From: an uncultured Thalassolituus sp.
GTDB taxonomy: Bacteria; Pseudomonadota; Gammaproteobacteria; Pseudomonadales; Oceanobacteraceae
Direction of reading: 5' to 3'
DNA: 9,052 nt
NCBI GenBank assembly: GCA_913054055.1
Contig: CAJXIT010000133.1
Location: forward strand, 1 to 9,052
The position numbers and the translations under genes are program-made. The notes under the pieces are model-generated. The model saw nothing but the letters and a program-made list of their open reading frames with translations, was not told where the DNA came from and searched no databases. Positions 1 to 5,051 of this stretch are shown here, piece by piece (the stretch's first letter is position 1; each line of letters begins with the position of its first letter).

Positions 1-747
1 AATATCGTTCACACGGCTGACGGCCGTTTGAATACTGCCATCGTCGTGCAATTCCATCCAGCGATAGCCGGGCCCTTCTTTATCCACATCAAAGTCATCA
101 GAATCTGGCGTGAATTGAATGCAGGTGGATGGGGTTGAAATGTATCGCACGCCATCAATGGTATTGTCGCTGTCTTGATGCACATGGCCCCAAAGCACAA
201 CGCGTACATTATCGTACTGAGCGATTAAATCTAAAAAGGCTTGGCTGTTTCTAATTTGTTGAGTATCTAACCACTTGCAGCCCATGGGGCGAGGGTGGTG
301 ATGCATGGTAATTAAGGTATGACTGGTTTTATCCGCTTCTAGTGCATTTTTTAGCAGGGTCAGCTGGCTGTCAGCAAAATTGCCACCCACGGCCCCAGGG
401 ATCTGGCTGTCTAAAAGAATGATTTGCCATGAACCTTTTTTGATAACGGGCAGCATCTCTTTATCTTCACTGACCACTTGTAGCATGGTCGGACGGTGAT
501 CATGGTTGCCTGGAATCCAGAATTGCTCTTTGCCGTCTTTGCCAATGAGGTCTTTAAGGTATTGATAGGACTCAAGAGAAGCGTCTTGGCTAAGATCGCC
601 CGTGCACAAGAAAAAGTCGAATGCAGCTTGTTCGCTGTGCAAACGATCTAAAACCGCGTTTAAGCTGGATTGGGTATCCATGCCTAAAAGCTTTCCCGGC
701 TTTGTGCTAAATAGGTGACAGTCTGTAATTTGTATAAACTTTTGCAT
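1..747 (-). CDS. cpdA: 3',5'-cyclic-AMP phosphodiesterase CpdA (3' end outside window)
   Basis: This is a class III calcineurin-like metallophosphoesterase that hydrolyses cAMP to AMP in the cytoplasm and so tempers CRP signalling. The visible 249 residues carry the family's metal-binding motifs in order: D9-x-H11 (ITDCH), G50-D51, G80-N81-H82-D83, the H149-H150-H151 cluster and G187-H188-V-H190. E. coli CpdA is about 275 residues, so roughly 25 C-terminal residues and the stop lie left of the window. The ATG at 747 is the only usual start, because an in-frame TAA sits six codons upstream (763-765) with no other start codon between. No good Shine-Dalgarno is visible; a GGGAAGAG lies about 18 bases upstream, too far to be typical. 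It is the last visible gene of the leftward nudF cluster, 96 bp after the yqiB-like gene, and that gap encodes a stable RNA hairpin. Family assignment is firm; cAMP as substrate is inferred from similarity and neighbourhood. Confidence 0.93.
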   Translation of the reverse strand, partial: MQKFIQITDCHLFSTKPGKLLGMDTQSSLNAVLDRLHSEQAAFDFFLCTGDLSQDASLESYQYLKDLIGKDGKEQFWIPGNHDHRPTMLQVVSEDKEMLPVIKKGSWQIILLDSQIPGAVGGNFADSQLTLLKNALEADKTSHTLITMHHHPRPMGCKWLDTQQIRNSQAFLDLIAQYDNVRVVLWGHVHQDSDNTIDGVRYISTPSTCIQFTPDSDDFDVDKEGPGYRWMELHDDGSIQTAVSRVNDI

Positions 748-794
748 CGCAGAACTTAGTCTTTACTCTTCCCTGAGCGAAGTGATCGCCCATT

Positions 795-823
795 AACTAC
801 ACAGGCCCCATGCCTGCGCAGTT
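795..823 (-). other. Intercistronic RNA stem-loop upstream of cpdA
   Basis: Read on the minus strand, AACTGCGCAGGC and GCCTGTGTAGTT pair over 12 consecutive positions around the five-base loop ATGGG. Two of the pairs are G-U, so the fold is complete in leftward RNA but interrupted by A-C mismatches in rightward RNA. No U-run follows, so it does not look like an intrinsic terminator. A smaller hairpin (GCGA/TCGC, 777-789) follows it toward cpdA. Possible roles are mRNA processing, protection of the upstream message, or tuning of cpdA translation; none is shown by the sequence. Confidence 0.6.
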
Positions 824-843
824 CGAACTATATAGCCTTAAGC

Positions 844-1338
844 TTAGTCACTTCCAGTGCGGGAGTCACATTTTAAACGCTTTGGGCGGAAATTTAGCTC
901 AATATTGGCTTCTCCATGCTCTAAACAGTGGCATAACCAGTCTGCAAAGAAGACATTTATTTGATGTTTTTCATCCGGTTGGCGCATTTGAGGGTTAGGA
1001 TAGGTATAAACCCCATTAAACCTGTGGTTATTGGCAAAGCTAATAACCTCGGCCATGCGCACATCTTGATACAGACGAACCTCCATTTTAGGCGGCTTTA
1101 AAAAGTCATTAAGTTCGCTGATTTGCTCAACTAAAATGGTTAGCGTGTATTTGAAGTTTTCTTCTATGGTGAAACGGATATTGGTGTTGTGGTTGGGGCC
1201 ACCGGATAGCGAAAACTCGCGGCCAATGCCTTTATCCATATCAGGTAATAATTTTAATAGGCGTGCGTAGTTGGCCTCACAGATCGAAGAGATAGAAGTG
1301 AGGTCGGGCACATAATGTTTTTTATTTAGCCTATCCAT
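844..1338 (-). CDS. yqiB: DUF1249 family protein, YqiB-like
   Basis: This 164-residue protein belongs to the uncharacterised DUF1249 family, whose E. coli member is YqiB (about 140 residues). The match is clear along the length: an N-terminal block beginning YVPDL with CEANYARLLKLLPD, a central MEVRLYQDVRMAEV segment, and the signature DEKHQINVFFADWLCHCLEHG near residues 122-142. There is no signal peptide or membrane segment, so it is probably cytoplasmic. About 20 residues beyond the usual end form a basic, polar tail. The ATG at 1338 is fixed by an in-frame TAA seven codons upstream with no alternative start between; no strong ribosome binding site is visible. It lies 25 bp after nudF, consistent with one transcript. 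The family has no established biochemical function that I know of; its steady company with nudF and cpdA is the only hint. Confidence 0.9.
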   Translation of the reverse strand: MDRLNKKHYVPDLTSISSICEANYARLLKLLPDMDKGIGREFSLSGGPNHNTNIRFTIEENFKYTLTILVEQISELNDFLKPPKMEVRLYQDVRMAEVISFANNHRFNGVYTYPNPQMRQPDEKHQINVFFADWLCHCLEHGEANIELNFRPKRLKCDSRTGSD

Positions 1339-1363
1339 GGTTTCAGTATACGCATCTTATGGT

Positions 1364-1972
1364 TTATAGCAGGCCTTTTAGTTTTTGAATCTCTAACCAC
1401 TGCAAGGCAATGATGGTGGCAGCATTATTAATAGTGCCGTTGCGAACCCCTTCAAAAGCGGTTTCACAACTGAGGGTGTGTACTTTTATATCTTCCCCCT
1501 CTTCTGCTAAGCCATGAACACCTGATATGCCTGTGCTATCCACTTGGGCCATATACAAATATAGCTTTTCGTCAGTGCCCCCTGGGCTGACTAAGTAATC
1601 GCAGATATGTGTGAGTGTTTGTATGCTGGCACCGGTTTCCTCTAGGGTCTCTCGTTTGGCTACTTCTTCAGGTTGTTCCCCAGTTTCGATCATACCTGCT
1701 ACTACTTCAAACACCCATGGTGAAGCTTCATGAATGGCCCCTACTCGGAATTGCTCAACTAAAACCACATTGTCCAGTTGAGCGTCGTATAACAAAACCC
1801 CAACAGCAGGGCCGCGATCAAAGCGTTCACGTGTTAACTCAGGGCTCCAGCCACCTTGAAATAAGCGGTGGCTAAATGTCAGTTTAGACATGCGGAAAAA
1901 ACCTTGAAAGCAGGTTTCTTGTTGATTTATTCGCATGTCTTGAGAACGTAAACTGGGCGACAGTTGATTCAT
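1364..1972 (-). CDS. nudF: ADP-ribose pyrophosphatase NudF (Nudix hydrolase)
   Basis: This Nudix enzyme hydrolyses ADP-ribose to AMP and ribose 5-phosphate in the cytoplasm. The 202-residue product has a full Nudix box from G93 to A115 (GMIETGE, seven residues, RETLEETGA), with the metal-binding glutamates E108, E111 and E112. It also has the family-typical SPGGT (129-133), GVHGLAEEGEDI near 151-162, and NNAATIIALQWL near the C-terminus. E. coli NudF is 209 residues. I chose the ATG at 1972 because it gives a leader of the usual length before the conserved QET-FQGFF block. An in-frame ATG at 1936 is the alternative, and neither has a convincing Shine-Dalgarno. It is the first gene of the leftward cluster and divergent from tolC, an arrangement shared with E. 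coli. The catalytic box is intact, so an active enzyme is expected. Confidence 0.94.
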   Translation of the reverse strand: MNQLSPSLRSQDMRINQQETCFQGFFRMSKLTFSHRLFQGGWSPELTRERFDRGPAVGVLLYDAQLDNVVLVEQFRVGAIHEASPWVFEVVAGMIETGEQPEEVAKRETLEETGASIQTLTHICDYLVSPGGTDEKLYLYMAQVDSTGISGVHGLAEEGEDIKVHTLSCETAFEGVRNGTINNAATIIALQWLEIQKLKGLL

Positions 1973-1984
1973 GAATTAGTACCA

Positions 1985-2014
1985 ATAAAAAGTGTAAAGA
2001 AGTGTTTGTATCAA
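1985..2014 (-). promoter_or_regulatory. Candidate sigma-70 promoter for nudF cluster
   Basis: On the minus strand TTGATA (2014-2009) matches five of six -35 positions. It is followed after 18 bases by TTTTAT (1990-1985), a four-of-six -10. It points at nudF and would give a short leader. Prediction is by eye only. Confidence 0.3.
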
Positions 2015-2055
2015 GGATGAAACAATGAGTTGTATTAGCTATTCCTAATGTAGGG

Positions 2056-2084
2056 TTCCAACTTGACGTGTAAATGTTTAGAAT
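2056..2084 (+). promoter_or_regulatory. Candidate sigma-70 promoter for tolC
   Basis: TAGAAT (2079-2084) is a good -10 and has a weak -35, TTCCAA (2056-2061), 17 bases upstream. A better -35-like TTGACG (2063-2068) lies only 10 bases from that -10, so the two cannot pair normally. I see no clear marbox or other known activator site between nudF and tolC (1973-2118). Confidence 0.25.
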
Positions 2085-2108
2085 CCCTGCACCTTATCTC
2101 TTCTAATG

Positions 2109-2113
2109 GGAAG
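2109..2113 (+). promoter_or_regulatory. Ribosome binding site of tolC
   Basis: GGAAG ends five bases before the ATG at 2119. This supports the chosen tolC start, which also places a signal peptide directly at the N-terminus. Confidence 0.6.
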
Positions 2114-2118
2114 CGACC

Positions 2119-3414
2119 ATGAAAAATTTAGTAATTGCCATGATGGCACTGGGCTTTGTCGCGACATCACAAGCCACAGATTTAAAAAGTGTTTATGAGC
2201 AAGCTCTGGCAAATGATCCTCAGTTAGCAGCTGAGTTGGCGTCGGCAAATGCCAATGCGCAAACTCAAGCGGTTGCAGGGCAGTATGTCATGCCCACCTT
2301 AACACTTGATGCGGATATTGCTTCCACTGCTGTTGAAGCAGGTAGTAATCCCGAAGTTGATGTGGCGACCACTACTTACACTTTAACGTTGGCTCAAACG
2401 TTAATTGCACCTGAGTCATGGTTTACTTATGCAGCGGCCAGTGCAACATCAGATGCAGCTGAATTAGAAGCGCGTAAAGCTGAGCAAAGCTTAGTGGTGC
2501 GTGTTAGTGAAGCGTATTTTAATGTATTACGTGCTAATGCAGGGCTTGCTTCTGCAAAAGCCACTGAAGCTGCCGTTAAACGCCAGTTAGAACAAACTCA
2601 ACAACGTTTTAAAGTGGGCTTAATAGCCATTACTGATGTGCATGAAGCACAAGCTCAATATGACAGTGCCACGGTGGATTTAATCTCTGCTGAAACCATG
2701 CTGGATATTGCTTATGAGTCATTAGCCGTATTAACAGGTGAGCGCTATGACCGCATTCAACCATTGAAAGAAACCATTCCTTTAGTCGGACCAACGCCAG
2801 CTGATCGTACTCACTGGGAACAAAAAGCATTAGGTCAAAACCTAGACGTATTGATTTCTGAAAAGACGCAAACCAGCGCTCAACGTAATCATAAATCTAA
2901 AATCTCTAGCCATTTACCAAGTGTTAATTTAGTGGGAAGGCATGTGATTTCTGAGACTGATGAAACAGGAACAGATGTTGAGACAACTTCAACTTATGTT
3001 GGTGTAAATGTGAGCATGCCTTTATTCGCGGGTGGTGCTACTTGGGCTGGTCAAAAACAAGCATATTATCAACGCCAAGCGGCGGAGCAAGGTTATGAAG
3101 CGACACGTCGTGGCACTAGCTTAAGCGTTCGTAATCTATTCCGCACATTAGAAGCCGACGTGGCTCGTGTAAAAGCGCGCAAACAAGCCATGACATCGGC
3201 TAAAAGCGCAATGGAGGCCACACAAACAGGCTATGAAGTGGGCACGCGTAATATTGTAGAAGTCTTAACGGCTCAGCGTGCTGTATTTGGCGCTCAATTT
3301 AATTATGCCGCTGCTCGATACGATTATGTGATTAATGTTTTAAAATTCCGTCAGGCGGTTGGGGAACTTTCAGCTGCTGATATTGACGAAGTTAGCAACT
3401 GGTTACAAAACTGA
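2119..3414 (+). CDS. tolC: TolC family outer-membrane channel protein
   Basis: TolC forms the trimeric outer-membrane and periplasmic duct through which efflux pumps and type I secretion systems export substrates. The 431-residue precursor starts with a signal peptide (hydrophobic core from L4 to A15, likely cleavage after SQA at 19). Two internal structural repeats follow, each with a helix-turn motif: RFKVGLIAITDV (163-174) and GYEVGTRNIVEVL (371-383). Residues corresponding to the E. coli gate contacts are kept: T172-D173 and Y372, R377. The pair matching the E. coli entrance aspartates D371 and D374 is instead E381 and T384. The protein lacks the long disordered C-terminal tail of E. coli TolC (493-residue precursor), ending shortly after the last helix with SNWLQN, and its second surface loop is shorter. 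It is a single-gene unit with its own promoter region and terminator, and no pump genes lie beside it. Confidence 0.93.
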   Translation: MKNLVIAMMALGFVATSQATDLKSVYEQALANDPQLAAELASANANAQTQAVAGQYVMPTLTLDADIASTAVEAGSNPEVDVATTTYTLTLAQTLIAPESWFTYAAASATSDAAELEARKAEQSLVVRVSEAYFNVLRANAGLASAKATEAAVKRQLEQTQQRFKVGLIAITDVHEAQAQYDSATVDLISAETMLDIAYESLAVLTGERYDRIQPLKETIPLVGPTPADRTHWEQKALGQNLDVLISEKTQTSAQRNHKSKISSHLPSVNLVGRHVISETDETGTDVETTSTYVGVNVSMPLFAGGATWAGQKQAYYQRQAAEQGYEATRRGTSLSVRNLFRTLEADVARVKARKQAMTSAKSAMEATQTGYEVGTRNIVEVLTAQRAVFGAQFNYAAARYDYVINVLKFRQAVGELSAADIDEVSNWLQN

Positions 3415-3480
3415 TTCGAGTAAGTACCCTTATTTAAGATTGTCCCTAGAACCCAACATGGATGCCAGTGGTTCGCTTCT

Positions 3481-3506
3481 AACCCGCCTAATTGGCGGGT
3501 TTTTTT
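3481..3506 (+). terminator. Intrinsic terminator of tolC
   Basis: AACCCGCC and GGCGGGTT form an 8-bp GC-rich stem around TAATT, and an uninterrupted T-run continues through 3506. It lies 66 bp past the tolC stop. On the minus strand the same stem is followed by AGAAG rather than a U-run, so it should work mainly for tolC and at best weakly for the convergent gene. Confidence 0.92.
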
Positions 3507-3524
3507 ATGGTAAAAACGTTTTAA

Positions 3525-4208
3525 TCATGGTTCAAAAGTTTGCTCAATGATTTGTTTGATCTTGGGTTTACTCAATTTAGAAATCCCCTGATTCAGTTTA
3601 GGAATGATGTGCGCAAAACTTGGGTTGACCCGAATTCGTATATCATAGTCGCCAACCGTGTCCCCCATTATGAGATTCTGATATTCAGGGTTGGCTTGTT
3701 GCTTATTTAGAAAAACATTTTTATTGATAAATATGACATCCATGCGCCCGTTATAGAGCATGTGTAGCAACTGGTTTTCATCTTTCGCATCAAATCGAGT
3801 GGCTTGTTTAGATGCAAATATAGGGTCATAAAGACTAAATCCATACCCTCTGACCACCCCTACGGTTTTGCTTTTGATGTCTTGAGGGGCCTTGATTGAA
3901 AAGGCTTCTCTAGGGCGAAAGATAGCCACATCTTCTAGCTTATAAAATGTATCAGAATACACACCAGGTACTGGGGCATTGAGTGTCCATTCTTTTGCCG
4001 AGCCTACTTCGATATGCACTATATTTTGAGAAAATAGCTTATCTAGGCGTGCGTATGGATAGTACTGCCATTTGAAAGTGAGGTTGGTTTGTTGTGCGAT
4101 GGCATCCATCAAGTGATGATAAGTGCCCGTTTGTGTTTGTGCATTCATGAAAGGCGGATAGTCATAACCCCCAATCATTAAGTCTTGGGCAGAGGTGATG
4201 GGACTCAC
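3525..4208 (-). CDS. Periplasmic solute-binding protein, SBP_bac_3-like
   Basis: The 227 residues read from the GTG at 4208 look like a family-3 (amino-acid-type) extracellular solute-binding domain. There is an early first strand and ligand-lobe motif GGYDYPPF (13-20), a hinge strand near TVGVVRGYGFSLYD (115-128), and DENQLLHMLYNGRMDVIFINK (143-163), the usual region where such proteins assign a lobe to a ligand. The ligand cannot be read from the sequence. From the GTG the protein starts inside a signal-peptide tail (SPITSA then QDL), so the true product probably begins upstream; see the separate 4209-4253 entry. No ABC permease or ATPase gene, sensor domain or cyclase domain adjoins it, so it is an orphan binding protein. 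It is transcribed toward tolC and away from yqiA. It could feed a transporter encoded elsewhere or be a stand-alone periplasmic protein of the same fold. Confidence 0.8.
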   Translation of the reverse strand: MSPITSAQDLMIGGYDYPPFMNAQTQTGTYHHLMDAIAQQTNLTFKWQYYPYARLDKLFSQNIVHIEVGSAKEWTLNAPVPGVYSDTFYKLEDVAIFRPREAFSIKAPQDIKSKTVGVVRGYGFSLYDPIFASKQATRFDAKDENQLLHMLYNGRMDVIFINKNVFLNKQQANPEYQNLIMGDTVGDYDIRIRVNPSFAHIIPKLNQGISKLSKPKIKQIIEQTFEP

Positions 4209-4253
4209 TATAAGAGTATAAAGTAATAGGGTAATACTTAAGCGTTTAGGTAT
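4209..4253 (-). other. In-frame signal-peptide coding stretch lacking a standard start codon
   Basis: Codons directly upstream of the GTG at 4208 stay open to a TAA at 4281-4279. From the ATA at 4253 they encode PKR followed by a hydrophobic run (ITLLLYTLIV), continuing into SPITSA and QD, a typical Sec signal peptide of about 22 residues. No ATG, GTG or TTG occurs in frame between the stop and 4208. Changing base 4251 from T to C on the plus strand would turn ATA into ATG. The product from here would be 242 residues. Either a rare start codon (ATA, or ATC at 4265) is used, or a start was lost by mutation or read error. Confidence 0.6.
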
Positions 4254-4276
4254 GAAATGTAAGATTGTGGGGCCCG

Positions 4277-4305
4277 CTTATATTTTGCTCTATGTAGACA
4301 GTCTA
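4277..4305 (-). promoter_or_regulatory. Candidate sigma-70 promoter for the solute-binding protein gene
   Basis: On the minus strand TAGACT (4305-4300) and TATAAG (4282-4277) are 17 bases apart, matching four and five of six consensus positions. Transcription would begin near 4270, just before the signal-peptide stretch. This supports translation starting upstream of the GTG at 4208. Confidence 0.42.
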
Positions 4306-4328
4306 GCTAAAACTGGGCAGCTCTCCAC

Positions 4329-4358
4329 TTGCAGTCTGGTAATGGCTGCTAGTATGCT
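4329..4358 (+). promoter_or_regulatory. Candidate promoter for yqiA
   Basis: TTGCAG (4329-4334) and TATGCT (4353-4358) are separated by 18 bases in the divergent gap and point toward yqiA. The -35 match is poor (three of six), so this is tentative. Confidence 0.25.
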
Positions 4359-4402
4359 ACGGCGGCACCCTAATAATTCACAATCGATAAATGTAGGTGT
4401 TA

Positions 4403-5002
4403 ATGATCCCAAAGCAGCTAAGGTGCCTGTATTTACACGGCTTTAGAAGTGGCCCAAGCTCTGTAAAAGCCCAGCAAACCATTGCTTTTTTTGCTCAAGA
4501 CGACTGTGCACAAAATGTACACGTTCCACAGTTGTCGCCAGAACCCAGTGTGGCCATGGATGAAGCACAGTTTTTGTACGAGCAGCTGATTGACGAAGTG
4601 GGTATTGAGAATGTGCTGATTATTGGCAGCTCTCTCGGTGGATATTTCGCCAGCTATTTGGTTGAGCACTTTGGTGGCAAAGCCGCTTTAATTAATCCCG
4701 CCATTAAACCCTATGATTTGCTGAAAGATTATTTAGGTGAAAATGAAAACATGTACAATGGCGAAAAATTCATTGTCACCGAAGAATATATTGATGAATT
4801 AAAAGCCATTGATGTGCCGGTTAAAAGCCCGATGCATCATTTACTTTTAATTAAGATGAAAGACGAAACATTGGATGCTTCATTGGCGATCGAGAAGTAT
4901 CGTAATGGACCCTGTTTCATAGAACATGGTGGTGATCATAGCTATGATGACTACCCTAAACGATTACCCAGCATTATCAATTTTGCACTGGCACAGTATT
5001 AA
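4403..5002 (+). CDS. yqiA: YqiA-like alpha/beta-hydrolase (esterase)
   Basis: YqiA-type proteins are small cytoplasmic serine esterases that act on short acyl esters in vitro; their natural substrate is unclear. This 199-residue protein shows the family's N-terminal strand and oxyanion segment LYLHGF (9-14) and the nucleophile elbow G75-S-S77-L-G79 with S77 catalytic. INPAIKPYDLLKDYLGENENMYNG (97-120) matches E. coli YqiA closely, a probable acid is D154, and the catalytic histidine is H179 in GGDHSYDD. E. coli YqiA is of similar length. I prefer the ATG at 4403 because an AGGTG (4395-4399) sits just upstream; a GTG at 4397 would add two residues but overlaps that site. It opens the rightward yqiA-parE-parC series, 49 bp before parE, as in the E. 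coli yqiA-parE pair. Confidence 0.9.
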   Translation: MIPKQLRCLYLHGFRSGPSSVKAQQTIAFFAQDDCAQNVHVPQLSPEPSVAMDEAQFLYEQLIDEVGIENVLIIGSSLGGYFASYLVEHFGGKAALINPAIKPYDLLKDYLGENENMYNGEKFIVTEEYIDELKAIDVPVKSPMHHLLLIKMKDETLDASLAIEKYRNGPCFIEHGGDHSYDDYPKRLPSIINFALAQY

Positions 5003-5011
5003 AAATATAAC
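4983..5011 (+). promoter_or_regulatory. Candidate internal promoter for parE
   Basis: TTGCAC (4983-4988), inside the end of yqiA, and TATAAC (5006-5011) are 17 bases apart. The -10 matches five of six positions and the -35 three of six. A start near 5018 would leave a leader of about 34 bases, so parE may also be expressed independently of yqiA. Confidence 0.35.
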
Positions 5012-5051
5012 GTCAGGCGATATTAATTAAGTACAAGAGCTATTTATAAGT

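Noticed and set aside
820..829. Perfect palindrome AGTTCGAACT as an operator
   Set aside because: Ten bases alone are too short to name a regulator, and part of it belongs to the left arm of the cpdA hairpin.
844..873. CRP-like site (TGTGA half) near the end of the yqiB-like gene
   Set aside because: The spacing-matched second half is CACTG rather than TCACA, and the sequence is within coding DNA.
810..998. Rightward 62-codon frame over the end of the yqiB-like gene
   Set aside because: It lies antisense to a well-conserved DUF1249 C-terminus, starts in the loop of the cpdA hairpin and has no ribosome binding site.
1615..1875. Rightward 86-codon frame opposite nudF
   Set aside because: It is antisense to the conserved Nudix region and is explained by nudF codon composition.
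3481..3506. Bidirectional terminator shared by tolC and the solute-binding protein gene
   Set aside because: In the leftward direction the stem is followed by AGAAG, without a U-run, so only the tolC direction is supported.
3359..3550. Rightward 63-codon frame over the tolC end and terminator
   Set aside because: It starts within tolC without a ribosome binding site and reads through the terminator stem and T-run, so it cannot be a normal gene.
4252..4446. Rightward 64-codon frame starting opposite the signal-peptide stretch
   Set aside because: Its start has only an AGG two bases away, it crosses both promoter candidates and the yqiA start, and its protein resembles nothing. The antisense signal peptide and yqiA explain the region better.
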